From positions 1 through 32,286 of the forward strand of contig LAEA01000165.1 of NCBI GenBank assembly GCA_000961745.1: a stretch of DNA of 32,286 bases, read 5' to 3'. A program made the position numbers and the translations under genes. Numbering within the stretch: position 1 is the first letter of the stretch; the number at the start of each line of letters is the position of its first letter. The DNA comes from Rhodospirillaceae bacterium BRH_c57. Its GTDB lineage: Bacteria; Pseudomonadota; Alphaproteobacteria; Rhodospirillales; Rhodospirillaceae. Positions 1 through 7,918 of this stretch are shown here, piece by piece. The notes beneath the pieces were generated by a model. It was given only the letters and a program-made list of their open reading frames with translations. It ran no database searches and was not told the origin of the DNA.

Positions 1-1
1 C

Positions 2-133
2 TCATGGCATGTGCGCGCGGAGGATGGGATTGACCTGATCGGTGAAGGAACCCACGACCGCGTGGTTGTCATCTGGGAACGCTTCAACGCGAAGATCACC
101 GAAAAGGCAGCAAGGGCAGCGGCCCCCCGATGA
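2..133 (+). CDS. C-terminal fragment of a probable thioesterase-family protein (5' end outside window)
   Basis: An open frame enters from the left edge and ends at the TGA at 131-133, leaving 43 residues. The fragment includes the run GEGTHDRVVV followed by a charged, Ala/Lys-rich tail. From memory this resembles the final beta-strand of hot-dog-fold thioesterases of the fluoroacetyl-CoA thioesterase-like group, which carry a similar GEGTHERF segment. The stop overlaps the ATG of the following PAS-LuxR gene (ATGA), so the two are probably translated from one message. The visible part is too short for a firm family call and its substrate cannot be told. Confidence 0.5.
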   Translation, partial: SWHVRAEDGIDLIGEGTHDRVVVIWERFNAKITEKAARAAAPR

Positions 134-681
134 CTACGCCGCAAGACACCCTGGATGCACTGGATATTGGCGTGGTGCGGTTCGACCGCCACCTGCGCCT
201 TGTCTCCTGGAATCGCCCCTTGTTCGTCATGCTGGAGTACCCACGTCACATGGCCGGAATCGGTACGTCATTCCTCTCCTTTGTGGACTACAACATCGCG
301 CGCGGCGAACATGGCCGGGCATCGCGCGACAACATCATCCGGCAACGGCTCGCGAGACGCTTTGCCTGCTATTCCCGTGTGCGACCTGACGGCTCCCTAC
401 TGAATGTAAGAAGTCGGCGAATGGGGGATGGCGGCTTCCTGAAGACCTTCACGCTGTCGTCGCCGACGCCTGCTCCAGCCCCCCTGTCAAAACGGGAGCA
501 GGAAGTGTTGCAGTGGGCCGCTCAAGGCAAGACGGCCGCCGAGACAGCCATCATTCTGGGCGTTACCGAAAGGACGGTCGAATTCCACGTCGGTAACGCC
601 GTCGTCCGCTTGCAAGCGGTAAACAAGGTGCACGCTGTCGCCTTGGCGCTGTCCGAAGGACTGATACCAAAGACTCTATAA
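130..681 (+). CDS. PAS domain-LuxR-type HTH transcriptional regulator
   Basis: A 183-residue protein with two parts. Residues about 8-110 resemble a PAS fold (start DTLDALDIGVVRFDRHLRLVSWN), the type found in short PAS-only sensors. Residues about 119-178 form a GerE/LuxR helix-turn-helix with the usual LSKREQEVLQWAAQGKTAAE start and the recognition-helix region TERTVEFHV. It probably senses a small ligand or redox state through the PAS domain and binds DNA through the HTH; the signal and targets are unknown. There is no receiver domain. The ATG overlaps the stop of the upstream thioesterase-like gene and no good ribosome binding site of its own is visible, which suggests translational coupling. 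A hairpin follows its stop. Confidence 0.85.
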   Translation: MTTPQDTLDALDIGVVRFDRHLRLVSWNRPLFVMLEYPRHMAGIGTSFLSFVDYNIARGEHGRASRDNIIRQRLARRFACYSRVRPDGSLLNVRSRRMGDGGFLKTFTLSSPTPAPAPLSKREQEVLQWAAQGKTAAETAIILGVTERTVEFHVGNAVVRLQAVNKVHAVALALSEGLIPKTL

Positions 682-692
682 ATTGAATGGAA

Positions 693-720
693 AGGGGCGG
701 CAGGTCGCGACGCTGCCCCT
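693..720. terminator. Hairpin between convergent genes, possible shared terminator
   Basis: The 9-base arms AGGGGCGGC (693-701) and GCTGCCCCT (712-720) pair with one G-U and a 10-base loop. It lies between the stop of the PAS-LuxR gene and the stop of the minus-strand inositol-phosphatase gene. On the minus strand it is followed by TTTCCATT, a weak T-rich tail. It could terminate both transcripts; neither side has a strong U run. Confidence 0.45.
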
Positions 721-727
721 AGCCGCT

Positions 728-1522
728 TCACGCCTTGGCCGAAACCAGACTGCGAATTTCATCGAGGATGGGCTGGTCCGGGGCCAGGATGAGGGCGCCT
801 GAGCGCAACAGCGGTGAATAGTCGTTCCCGTTGCTCAATCCGGCGACCCCGCCGGCTTCCTGGTGGGCCAGAACGCCGGCGGCGTGATCCCACGGCATCA
901 GGCGGCGGAACACGGCAAAGTGCATCCGTCCCTCGACCAGGGCCATGTAGTCGTGGGCGGCGCTGGCATGGTGGACGTGCTTGGCATAGCGGCCGCGCAG
1001 GGCCTTGACCGGCGAATATCCGGCCGAACCGATCAGATCAGCCAGCCGCATCCCCTGCCCTGCCACCCGCAGGCGTTCGCCGTTGAGCCAGGTTCCACTG
1101 CCGGCCTCGGTGGTGATGGTGATGCCCCGGATGGGATCGTGCAGCCAGCCCTGGACCGTGTGTCCACCGACGACCAAGGCGACCAGCGTGGCGAACAGCG
1201 GCTTGCCGTGGGCGAAGTTGCTGGTGCCATCGACCGGATCGACCACCCACACCGGGGCGTCGCCCTTCAGGCGGTCGAGCACACCGGCGTCGCCGTGCAC
1301 GGCTTCCTCGCCAACCACCACCGATCCCGGAAGTTCGGCCGTCAGCCGCGCGGTCAGAACACGTTCAGCCTCCACGTCGGCATCGGTCACGAGGTCGTGC
1401 GGATGGGACTTGGCGCGGATCTGGTCATCGCGCAGGGTACGGAAGCGCGGCAGGATTTCTTCCTGGGCCACGGCGGCAATGAGGGCGCTGATGCGATCGG
1501 GATCGGGATAGGTCATGGGCAC
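728..1522 (-). CDS. Inositol monophosphatase family protein
   Basis: A 264-residue protein of the Mg2+-dependent, Li+-sensitive phosphatase superfamily (SuhB/IMPase/CysQ relatives). All metal-site motifs are visible: GEE at residues 71-73, DPVDGTSNF at 95-103 and WDHAAG at 211-216. The length is normal for the family. Family members act on inositol-1-phosphate, histidinol phosphate or related monophosphates, and the substrate cannot be chosen from the sequence. Its neighbours give no pathway link. The first start is GTG at 1522; an ATG two codons later (1516) is equally plausible because neither has a clear Shine-Dalgarno sequence. Confidence 0.85.
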   Translation of the reverse strand: MPMTYPDPDRISALIAAVAQEEILPRFRTLRDDQIRAKSHPHDLVTDADVEAERVLTARLTAELPGSVVVGEEAVHGDAGVLDRLKGDAPVWVVDPVDGTSNFAHGKPLFATLVALVVGGHTVQGWLHDPIRGITITTEAGSGTWLNGERLRVAGQGMRLADLIGSAGYSPVKALRGRYAKHVHHASAAHDYMALVEGRMHFAVFRRLMPWDHAAGVLAHQEAGGVAGLSNGNDYSPLLRSGALILAPDQPILDEIRSLVSAKA

Positions 1523-1563
1523 CGTTTAACCGGATTCGGACCGGGCAGGAAGCCAAAAGCGGT

Positions 1564-1833
1564 TCAGGGCGCGTGGAGGTCGCGGTCGCGGTGATAGACC
1601 TCGGACAGCAGGTCGAGCAGCCGGCGGGCTTCAGGGTTGTGATCGCGCTGCTGCATCAGCCAGCGGGTCACGAAACAGGCCCAGGTCACGGCCTCGGCCT
1701 TGCCGCGCAGTTCATAGGCGGCGGCGATCTCGTCCAGGGCGGTGTGGGTTTCCAGCCGCGCCATGACGTTGAGCTGTTTCTTGGTGAATTGATTGCGCGA
1801 ACGCCAGCGGCTCTGGGATTTTGCGGTCGCCAT
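1564..1833 (-). CDS. Small unknown protein, possible ribbon-helix-helix DNA-binding protein
   Basis: An 89-residue basic protein not recognised as a named family. The N-terminus is rich in Lys, Arg, Ser and Gln. Residues about 20-62 show a short strand-like segment (QLNVMARL), an amphipathic helix (THTALDEIAAAYELRG), a turn (KAEAV) and a second helix (TWACFVTRWLMQQ). That order resembles a ribbon-helix-helix (CopG/Arc-like) fold, but the resemblance is weak and only inferred by eye. The ATG at 1833 directly follows a 32-bp dyad that also carries its GGGGGGAAG ribosome binding site, so autoregulation is possible. It lies 71 bp downstream of hflX on the same strand and 41 bp upstream of the phosphatase gene. 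Confidence 0.65.
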   Translation of the reverse strand: MATAKSQSRWRSRNQFTKKQLNVMARLETHTALDEIAAAYELRGKAEAVTWACFVTRWLMQQRDHNPEARRLLDLLSEVYHRDRDLHAP

Positions 1834-1834
1834 G

Positions 1835-1866
1835 ACACTTCCCCCCTACTAGTAGAAGGGAAGTGT
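1835..1866. promoter_or_regulatory. 32-bp dyad over the ribosome binding site of the small unknown gene
   Basis: The arms ACACTTCCC (1835-1843) and GGGAAGTGT (1858-1866) enclose a second perfect dyad, CTACT-AGTAG (1846-1855); only the CC/AA pairs between them do not match. It begins one base upstream of the ATG at 1833 (minus strand) and contains the purine-rich ribosome binding site. It could be a repressor operator or an mRNA hairpin that hides the start. The palindrome GTGTACAC (1863-1870) overlaps its outer edge. Confidence 0.6.
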
Positions 1867-1873
1867 ACACGGT

Positions 1874-1909
1874 TTACGGGGAAAAGTCAGCTTACGGGAA
1901 AAAGTCAGC
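1874..1909. repeat. Two tandem 18-bp direct repeats over the hflX stop codon
   Basis: The units TTACGGGGAAAAGTCAGC (1874-1891) and TTACGGGAAAAAGTCAGC (1892-1909) differ at one base and lie head to tail. The second contains the hflX stop codon (TCA on the plus strand at 1905-1907). They lie immediately upstream, on the minus strand, of the dyad in front of the small unknown gene, so they may be binding sites for a regulator or a recent local duplication. Confidence 0.7.
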
Positions 1910-3209
1910 GCGTCTCGAAGCGGGCGGCATCGGCGGCGTCCAGGCGGACCAGCAGCGCGATGGCATCTTCGCCGTCTTCGCGCGACAGGATCTCGCCCTT
2001 GCGATAGAGCCACGACAGGGTGGCCCCGTCGCTGACCGGCACAGAAACCTCGATGGTCACCCGCGCCATGCTCAACCGTTCGTCGATGAGGTCGAGGAGG
2101 TCACCGACCCCCTGCCCCGTGTGCGCCGAAACCGCAATCAGGCGGTCGTCACGGCGGGCCTGCGCGGTCACTTGAACGGCGTCGTCCGGAGGCAAAAGAT
2201 CTATTTTATTCAAAGCCTCTATGAGGCCTTTTTCAACCTGATCCTCAAGCCCAAGTTCCTTGCGCAGAACGCGTTCCACGTCGGCTTTTTGGGCCTCGCT
2301 GTCGGGGTGGGCGATGTCGCGCACATGGATGATGACATCGGCCTCCAGCACTTCTTCCAGGGTAGCGTGGAAGGCCGCGACCAGTTCGTGCGGCAGGTCC
2401 GAGACGAACCCCACGGTGTCCGACAGGATGATCTTGCGCCCGCTGGGCAACTCCAGTGACCGCATGGTCGGGTCCAGGGTGGCGAACAACAGGTCCTCGG
2501 CAAACACCGTCGCCTTGGTCACCCGGTTGAACAGGGTGGACTTGCCGGCGTTGGTGTAGCCGACCAGGGCGACGATGGGATAAGGCACCCGCCGGCGCGA
2601 CGCGCGATGAAGCTCGCGGGTGCGCTTGACCTCGTCCAGTTCGCGGCGCAGTTTGGCGATGCGCTCGCCGATCAGGCGACGGTCAAGCTCGATCTGGGTT
2701 TCGCCAGGGCCGCCGACGAACCCCAGGCCGCCGCGCTGGCGCTCCAGGTGGGTCCAGCTTCGGACAAGACGGGACTTCTGATAGCTAAGATGGGCCAGTT
2801 CGACCTGAAGCTGGCCTTCGCGCGTGCGCGCCCGCTCGCCGAAGATCTCCAGAATCAGGCCGGTGCGGTCGATGACCTTGGCCTCGAACGCCTTTTCCAG
2901 GTTGCGCTGCTGCACGGGCGACAGGTGGCAGTCCATGACCACCAGCTCGGCGCCGTGCTCCTTAATGAGCGGCACGAGGCGCTCGACCGCGCCGGTACCC
3001 AGGTAGGTGGCCGGCTTGTACTTGCTGACGGGGATGACCTCGGCCAAGGCGACGTCAAGGTCGATGGCTTCGGCCAGACCGACTGCTTCATCCAGGCGGG
3101 CTTCAGGAAGGCGAGCATCCACGGGCCCTCGGCGGAGGGCGGGATGAATGACAAAAGCGCGCGAACGCGCCAGTCGATCGGTGTCTGTCAAAGTTCCTCC
3201 GTACCGCAC
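1905..3209 (-). CDS. hflX: GTPase HflX, ribosome-associated
   Basis: HflX is a GTPase that binds the 50S subunit and splits or rescues stalled ribosomes under stress. The 434-residue frame has the N-terminal HflX domain (about 20-195) including the QVELAHLSYQ helix and the conserved GGLGFVGGPGETQIE segment (about 160-174). The G domain follows, with G1 GYTNAGKST (about 217-225), G3 DTVGF, G4 NKID and G5 SAHTG. The first start is GTG at 3209. A TTG at 3191 preceded by GGAGGA (428 residues) is a good alternative because the GTG lacks a ribosome binding site. It lies 40 bp after hfq, the usual hfq-hflX order. Confidence 0.95.
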   Translation of the reverse strand: MRYGGTLTDTDRLARSRAFVIHPALRRGPVDARLPEARLDEAVGLAEAIDLDVALAEVIPVSKYKPATYLGTGAVERLVPLIKEHGAELVVMDCHLSPVQQRNLEKAFEAKVIDRTGLILEIFGERARTREGQLQVELAHLSYQKSRLVRSWTHLERQRGGLGFVGGPGETQIELDRRLIGERIAKLRRELDEVKRTRELHRASRRRVPYPIVALVGYTNAGKSTLFNRVTKATVFAEDLLFATLDPTMRSLELPSGRKIILSDTVGFVSDLPHELVAAFHATLEEVLEADVIIHVRDIAHPDSEAQKADVERVLRKELGLEDQVEKGLIEALNKIDLLPPDDAVQVTAQARRDDRLIAVSAHTGQGVGDLLDLIDERLSMARVTIEVSVPVSDGATLSWLYRKGEILSREDGEDAIALLVRLDAADAARFETR

Positions 3210-3249
3210 TGCGGCACCGGGGCGCCAAGCCCCGGCACGACAGTGGGAA

Positions 3250-3504
3250 TCAAGCCTCGGCCTCTTCCTTGGTGGCGGGCTCGAACAACTGAATCGGGGT
3301 GGACGGCATCACCGTCGAAATTGCGTGCTTGTAAACAAGCTGGGTATGTCCGTCGCGCCGCAGCAAAAGCGAAAAGTTGTCGAACCAGGTGACGATCCCC
3401 TGAAGCTTCACACCGTTGACCAGGAACACGGTAACCGGCGTCTTGTTCTTGCGGATGTAGTTGAGAAACACATCCTGCACGTTCTGGCTCTTTTCGTTAG
3501 ACAT
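3250..3504 (-). CDS. hfq: RNA chaperone Hfq
   Basis: Hfq is a hexameric Sm-like protein that helps small RNAs pair with mRNAs and affects nif gene control in many alphaproteobacteria. The 84-residue product has the Sm1 region ([25 protein letters not shown]) and the Sm2 motif YKHAIST in place of the enterobacterial YKHAIS. The frame is open much further upstream, but the start is placed at the ATG at 3504 because the family begins [11 protein letters not shown]-like and the upstream translation is non-homologous. It follows the HAD gene by 73 bp and precedes hflX. Confidence 0.97.
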   Translation of the reverse strand: MSNEKSQNVQDVFLNYIRKNKTPVTVFLVNGVKLQGIVTWFDNFSLLLRRDGHTQLVYKHAISTVMPSTPIQLFEPATKEEAEA

Positions 3505-3577
3505 CAGCTTTTGCCCTTTCGGTGCTCTTGTTGCCCCCTGGGGGAGACGGATCCCGATGATCGGAACCTTCTCGTTA

Positions 3578-4255
3578 TCATTGTTCGACCCGCTTGGGAA
3601 CTGGCAGGTTGCGGACGAAATGATGAAAGTCTTCGCAACCGCGAAAAACCAGCCGCGGTGCACAACCGGGAAACGCTTCTGCCCCCGGTGGGTTCGGATG
3701 AATGAGGATGCCGGGGCACCCGGAGTCGGCGCCACACTGCATATCGACCAAAGTATCCCCGGCAAACCACACGCTTTCCCCCGCAGTCAGCCCCGACCCC
3801 TGCAAGGCCAAATGAACCGGGTCGGAGGCCGGTTTGTCGCGCGCCGCGTCCCCTGCCCCAACCAGCCGGCCGAAGTAGCGATCCCAGCCAAGGGCGGCCG
3901 CCTCGGTGCGCAAAAAGGCGCTGGTCTTGTTGCTGACCACCCCCAGATAGAGGCCGCGATCCACAAGATCGGCCAGCATCACCTCGGCTCCGGCGAGCGG
4001 AACCAGCATGTCCAGGTGGATGGCGGCAAAGGTGTCCTGGAACACCGTGCGGGCGTCGAGCCAGCGCTCGCCGAACAACTCGGGAAAGGCCTCGCGCATG
4101 GATCGGCCGATGCGTGCGTGGCATTCCTCGACCGTCCACGGCGTGTGCCCCATGGCGTCCAGAGTGGTGTTCATGGCCTGGATGATGCTCGGCCAACTGT
4201 CGATCAGGGTGTTGTCCCAGTCGAATAGGATGCCTGCCGGCGCGGTCGTCGTCAT
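3578..4255 (-). CDS. HAD-superfamily phosphatase (phosphoglycolate-phosphatase-like)
   Basis: A 225-residue hydrolase with all four HAD motifs: FDWDNTLID near the N-terminus (nucleophile and acid/base Asp), VVSNK in the middle (motif II), the Lys in DKPASDP (motif III) and GDTLVDMQ (motif IV). The helical cap sits after motif I, as in the Gph/PGP subfamily. Likely substrates are small phosphomonoesters; the sequence does not say which. The ATG at 4255 overlaps the TGA of the upstream aminotransferase gene (ATGA), so I prefer it to the upstream in-frame start at 4282. The two proteins are probably made in fixed ratio. It sits between the aminotransferase and hfq. Confidence 0.88.
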   Translation of the reverse strand: MTTTAPAGILFDWDNTLIDSWPSIIQAMNTTLDAMGHTPWTVEECHARIGRSMREAFPELFGERWLDARTVFQDTFAAIHLDMLVPLAGAEVMLADLVDRGLYLGVVSNKTSAFLRTEAAALGWDRYFGRLVGAGDAARDKPASDPVHLALQGSGLTAGESVWFAGDTLVDMQCGADSGCPGILIHPNPPGAEAFPGCAPRLVFRGCEDFHHFVRNLPVPKRVEQ

Positions 4256-5139
4256 GAACCCAAATGCCCTTCTGCATCCCAACCGGCGGATTTCCCACTC
4301 ATGTGGTCGATATAGAGCGCCCGCAGGCGCCGCGCCACCTCTCCGGGATGGCCATTACCGATCACCACGTCGTCAATCTGCACCACCGGCAGGACCAGCG
4401 ACGTGGTCGAGGTGATGAAGGCTTCGCGCGCGGCCTTGGCCTCTGCCACCGTGAAAGGGCGCTCGGTCACGGGAATTCCGGCCTGTCGGGCGATGTCGAG
4501 GACCACGGCGCGAGTGACGCCGGGCAGGATGGCCTGGCCCAGCGGATGGGTCACCAGGGTACCATCGGCCTCGATTATCCAGGCGTTGGAGGCGCTGGCC
4601 TCGGTGACGGAGCCGTCGGGGGTGGTCAGCCAAGCCTCGTATGCTCCGGCCTCGGCCGCTTGTTGCTTTGCCAGAACGTTCGGCAGCAGGGCGATGGCCT
4701 TGATGTCGCAGCGCGCCCAGCGGGCGTCGGCCATGGTGAGGACGCGGATGCCGTTCTCGACCTGATCGGCCCGAGGTCCGACGCGGGGCCGCGCCGTGAT
4801 GACCAGGGCCGGTGGCACATGGCGCGGAAACGGGTGGTTGCGGGGCGCCACGCCGCGCGTGACCTGCACATAGACGATGCCGTTCCGCACCCGGTTTTTT
4901 TTCACCACCTGACGCAGGACGTGCACCAAGGCACGGCGGGGCATCGGCTCGTCGATGAACAGAGCCGCGAGGCTGCGGTTCAGGCGGTCGAGGTGCAGGC
5001 CGAGATCGACGGGCAGCCCGTTGCGCAGGGCGATCACCTCGTACACCCCGTCGGCGAACTGGTAGCCCCGATCCTCGACATGGACCGATGCCTGGGCATG
5101 CGGCACATAGCGGCCGTTGACGTAGGCGAACCGGCTCAT
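4252..5139 (-). CDS. PLP-dependent class IV aminotransferase, probable D-amino-acid transaminase
   Basis: A 295-residue fold-type IV PLP enzyme. The likely Schiff-base lysine is K147 in DIKAIALLPN, with the conserved Glu at about 180 in VTEASASN and the phosphate-binding ILPGVTR segment near 215. The N-terminal VNGRYVPHAQASVHVEDRG stretch with the DRGYQFADGVYEV run is typical of D-alanine aminotransferases and relatives such as aminodeoxychorismate lyase and BCAT. D-amino-acid transaminase is the best guess, because this gene commonly sits between trkA and hfq in relatives. The start codon abuts the trkA stop (no gap), and its stop overlaps the HAD start, so it belongs to the same transcript. 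Confidence 0.88.
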   Translation of the reverse strand: MSRFAYVNGRYVPHAQASVHVEDRGYQFADGVYEVIALRNGLPVDLGLHLDRLNRSLAALFIDEPMPRRALVHVLRQVVKKNRVRNGIVYVQVTRGVAPRNHPFPRHVPPALVITARPRVGPRADQVENGIRVLTMADARWARCDIKAIALLPNVLAKQQAAEAGAYEAWLTTPDGSVTEASASNAWIIEADGTLVTHPLGQAILPGVTRAVVLDIARQAGIPVTERPFTVAEAKAAREAFITSTTSLVLPVVQIDDVVIGNGHPGEVARRLRALYIDHMSGKSAGWDAEGHLGS

Positions 5140-6516
5140 CTAGAAGTACTCCAGGCGTACCGAGAACATCTTCTCGACCTTCTTGACGGCATCGGCGGCG
5201 GCGAACAGAACCACCCGGTCCCCCCCCTGCACCACCGTGGTGCCGCGTGGGATGATGACCTCGCCCTGACGGACCAAGGCGCCGAGGACGACACCGTTGG
5301 GCAGCTTGACCTCGCGGATGGGTTTACCGACCAAACTGGACGTTTCCAGGGCATCGGCTTCGATCAACTCTCCGAACCCCTCGTGCAGAGAATGCACCGA
5401 ATGGATGCGCCCGCGCCGCACATGCTGAAGGATGTGGGACACCGTGATGGCGCGCGGATTGACCACCACGTCTACGCCCAGGGTACCCATCAAACTGTTG
5501 TAGGTGGTCTTGTTGAGCAGCGAGATGGACCGCCGCGCCCCATACCGTTTGGCCAACAGGGCGGCGAGGATGTTGGTCTCGTCGTCGTCGGTCACGGCAA
5601 CACAGCTTTCGGCCATGCCGACGCCGCCCTCCTCCAGGATCTCGGGATCCAGGGCGTCGCCGTTCAGGACCACGGTGCGGTTGAGGGTCTTGGCAACGAA
5701 CTCGGCCCGCTCGCGGTCCAGTTCGATGATCTTGGCCGAGATTTCGGGGTGCTCGGCCTCGATCTGCTGGGCCAGGAACAGCCCGATGTTGCCGCCGCCG
5801 AGAATGACCACCCGGCGCGTCTCGGACTCCTCGTGGCCGAAGGCCGACATGGCGCGCATGACGTGGTCACGCGAGACCACGAAATAGACCTCGTCGCCCG
5901 GCAACATCTGATCGTCGGCCGACGGCACGATGGCGCGGTCGTTGCGCACGATGCCGACCACAACAAGTTGCAGGTCCGGGAACAGCACCGACAACTGGCG
6001 CAGCGGCGTGTTGACCACCGGCGTCTCGGCATGGCAGCGCACGCCAACGAGTTGCACCATGTTGTTGGCCAGCGGAATGATGTCCAGCGCGCCCGGCACC
6101 TTCAGGCGCCGCGTAATGGCGCGTGCCACCTCGATCTCGGGCGAGATGATGACGTCGATGGGCATGTTCTCGCGCGAGAACAGGTTGCCCCACATGGGAT
6201 TGAGGTAGGACTGGTTGCGCACGCGGGCGATCTTGGTCGGCACGTTGAACAACGAGTGGGCCACCTGACAGGCGACCATGTTGACCTCGTCGGCATGGGT
6301 GACGGCGATCAGCATGTCGCAGTCCCCCACCCCGGCCTGCTCCAGCACGTCGGGGTGCGAGGCGTGGCCGACCACGGCTTTGGCATCCAGGCTGTCCGAT
6401 ATCTTGCGGATCAGTTCGGGCCGTTGGTCGATAACGGTGATGTCATTGTTTTCGCCTGACAGGTAGCGGGCGATGTTATAGCCGACCTGACCGGCGCCGC
6501 AGATGATGACCTTCAT
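5140..6516 (-). CDS. trkA: Trk system potassium uptake protein TrkA
   Basis: TrkA is the peripheral NAD(H)/ATP-binding regulator of the Trk K+ channel complex at the inner membrane. The 458-residue protein has two RCK repeats: the first nucleotide-binding motif GAGQVGYNIA lies at residues 7-16 and the second, ILGGGNIGLFLA, near 235. Each is followed by an acidic residue ending beta-2 and by a TrkA-C domain (about 140-220 and 370-455). Length is normal. It follows ntrX by 4 bp and its stop touches the aminotransferase start, so it is co-transcribed with the ntr genes, as in many alphaproteobacteria. Confidence 0.95.
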   Translation of the reverse strand: MKVIICGAGQVGYNIARYLSGENNDITVIDQRPELIRKISDSLDAKAVVGHASHPDVLEQAGVGDCDMLIAVTHADEVNMVACQVAHSLFNVPTKIARVRNQSYLNPMWGNLFSRENMPIDVIISPEIEVARAITRRLKVPGALDIIPLANNMVQLVGVRCHAETPVVNTPLRQLSVLFPDLQLVVVGIVRNDRAIVPSADDQMLPGDEVYFVVSRDHVMRAMSAFGHEESETRRVVILGGGNIGLFLAQQIEAEHPEISAKIIELDRERAEFVAKTLNRTVVLNGDALDPEILEEGGVGMAESCVAVTDDDETNILAALLAKRYGARRSISLLNKTTYNSLMGTLGVDVVVNPRAITVSHILQHVRRGRIHSVHSLHEGFGELIEADALETSSLVGKPIREVKLPNGVVLGALVRQGEVIIPRGTTVVQGGDRVVLFAAADAVKKVEKMFSVRLEYF

Positions 6517-6520
6517 GGTT

Positions 6521-7918
6521 TCACCCCTTGGACCTCTCGTCGCCCGTCACACCCAGGGACTTGAGCTTGCGGTGCAGGGCTGATCGCTCCATGCCGACGT
6601 ATTCGGCAGTGCGCGATATGTTGCCGTTGAACCGGGTGACCTGAGCGATGAGGTATTCGCGTTCAAACATTTCGCGCGCGTCGCGCAGCGGCAGGGACAT
6701 GATCTCGCCGGACTTCTCCATGCGCAGCACGGCCGGCGCCTGGGCGCCGATTTCGGCCGGCAGCATGTCGGCCCGGATGATCTCGCGGGCGTCACCCGGC
6801 GCCATGATGAGCAGCCAGTCCATGACGTTGCGGAGTTGCCGCACGTTGCCCGGCCAGTCATAGGCCCGCAGCGCCGCCAGCGCATCATCGCCCAGGCGGC
6901 GCGGCACCGTGCCGGCCGACCGTGCGGCGCGCTCCATGAAGTGTTCGGCCAGCAGGGGAATATCCTCCCGCCGCTCCTTCAGGGATGGCAGGCGTAGCGG
7001 CACCACGTTGAGGCGGTAGTACAGGTCCTCGCGGAAGTCGCCGCCGGTCATGGCCTCTTGCAGGTCGCGGGTGGTGGTGGCGATGACGCGCACGTCAACT
7101 TCCACCCGTGTCGTGCCGCCGACTCGCTCGAAGGTCTGCTCCTGAAGCACGCGCACGATCTTGCCCTGGGTTTCCAGGGGCATGTCGGAAACCTCGTCCA
7201 GCAGCAGGGTGCCGCCGTCGGCCTGCTCGAACATGCCGATCTTGCGGGCCGAGCCGGGGCCATCGGCGCCGTGCTCGGTGCCGAACAGTTCCATTTCCAT
7301 GCGGTCAGGGTGCATGGCCGCGCAGTTAACCACCACCAGCGGCCCCTTGGCGCGCTTGGATCGCATGTGCAACATGCGGGCGGCGACTTCCTTGCCCGAC
7401 CCCGCCGGCCCGGTAATCAGTACCCGCGAGCCCGAGGGCGCCACCCGCTCCACCGCCTGGCGCACCTGGAGGATGGCCGGCGAGGCCCCAAGCAAGTCGA
7501 TGGTTCCGCCAGCCTGGCTGCGCAGTTCCTCGTTCTCACGGCGCAGCCGGGCGGTTTCCATGGCCCGCTCGACGATGACCAGCAGGCGGTCGGACTTGAA
7601 CGGTTTTTCGATGAAGTCGTAGGCGCCAACCTTGATGGCCTGCACGGCCGTCTCGATGTTGCCATGGCCGGAGATCATCACCACCGGCACGACGGGGTGC
7701 TCGGCCTTGATCCACTCCAGCAGTTCCAGGCCGTCCAGCCGGGAGCCTTCCATCCAGATATCGAGAATGACCAAGCCAGGCGCCCGGTCATTGATCAGGT
7801 CCTGGGCGGCGTCCGCATGGGGCGCCTCGCGCGTCGCGAAACCTTCGTCTTCCAGGATGCCGGCGATCAGCATCCGGATGTCGGCCTCGTCGTCGACGAT
7901 CAGAATGTCACGCGCCAT
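6521..7918 (-). CDS. ntrX: Two-component response regulator NtrX
   Basis: NtrX is the partner of the NtrY kinase and is linked in alphaproteobacteria to nitrogen and redox or cell-envelope control. The 465-residue protein has a receiver domain (D9, D10, phospho-acceptor D53, K103 region EKPFKS), an AAA+ domain with Walker A GPAGSGKE and Walker B LLLDEVSDMP, and a Fis-type HTH (about 420-460). The sigma-54 contact loop GAFTGA is missing: after ELFGTEHG the sequence reads ADGPGSARKIG. This is usual for NtrX and argues against classical sigma-54 activation. The ATG at 7918 is chosen because the receiver starts there. It overlaps the ntrY stop by 11 bp. Confidence 0.95.
   Translation of the reverse strand: MARDILIVDDEADIRMLIAGILEDEGFATREAPHADAAQDLINDRAPGLVILDIWMEGSRLDGLELLEWIKAEHPVVPVVMISGHGNIETAVQAIKVGAYDFIEKPFKSDRLLVIVERAMETARLRRENEELRSQAGGTIDLLGASPAILQVRQAVERVAPSGSRVLITGPAGSGKEVAARMLHMRSKRAKGPLVVVNCAAMHPDRMEMELFGTEHGADGPGSARKIGMFEQADGGTLLLDEVSDMPLETQGKIVRVLQEQTFERVGGTTRVEVDVRVIATTTRDLQEAMTGGDFREDLYYRLNVVPLRLPSLKERREDIPLLAEHFMERAARSAGTVPRRLGDDALAALRAYDWPGNVRQLRNVMDWLLIMAPGDAREIIRADMLPAEIGAQAPAVLRMEKSGEIMSLPLRDAREMFEREYLIAQVTRFNGNISRTAEYVGMERSALHRKLKSLGVTGDERSKG

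Noticed and set aside
3505-3765. N-terminal extension of Hfq
   Set aside because: The frame is open upstream but encodes unrelated residues and overlaps the HAD gene; Hfq starts at 3504.
4264-6459. A 731-residue plus-strand frame opposite trkA and the aminotransferase
   Set aside because: It is a Gly/His/Gln/Asp-rich shadow of the minus-strand genes with no recognisable domain; the minus strand has full family motifs.
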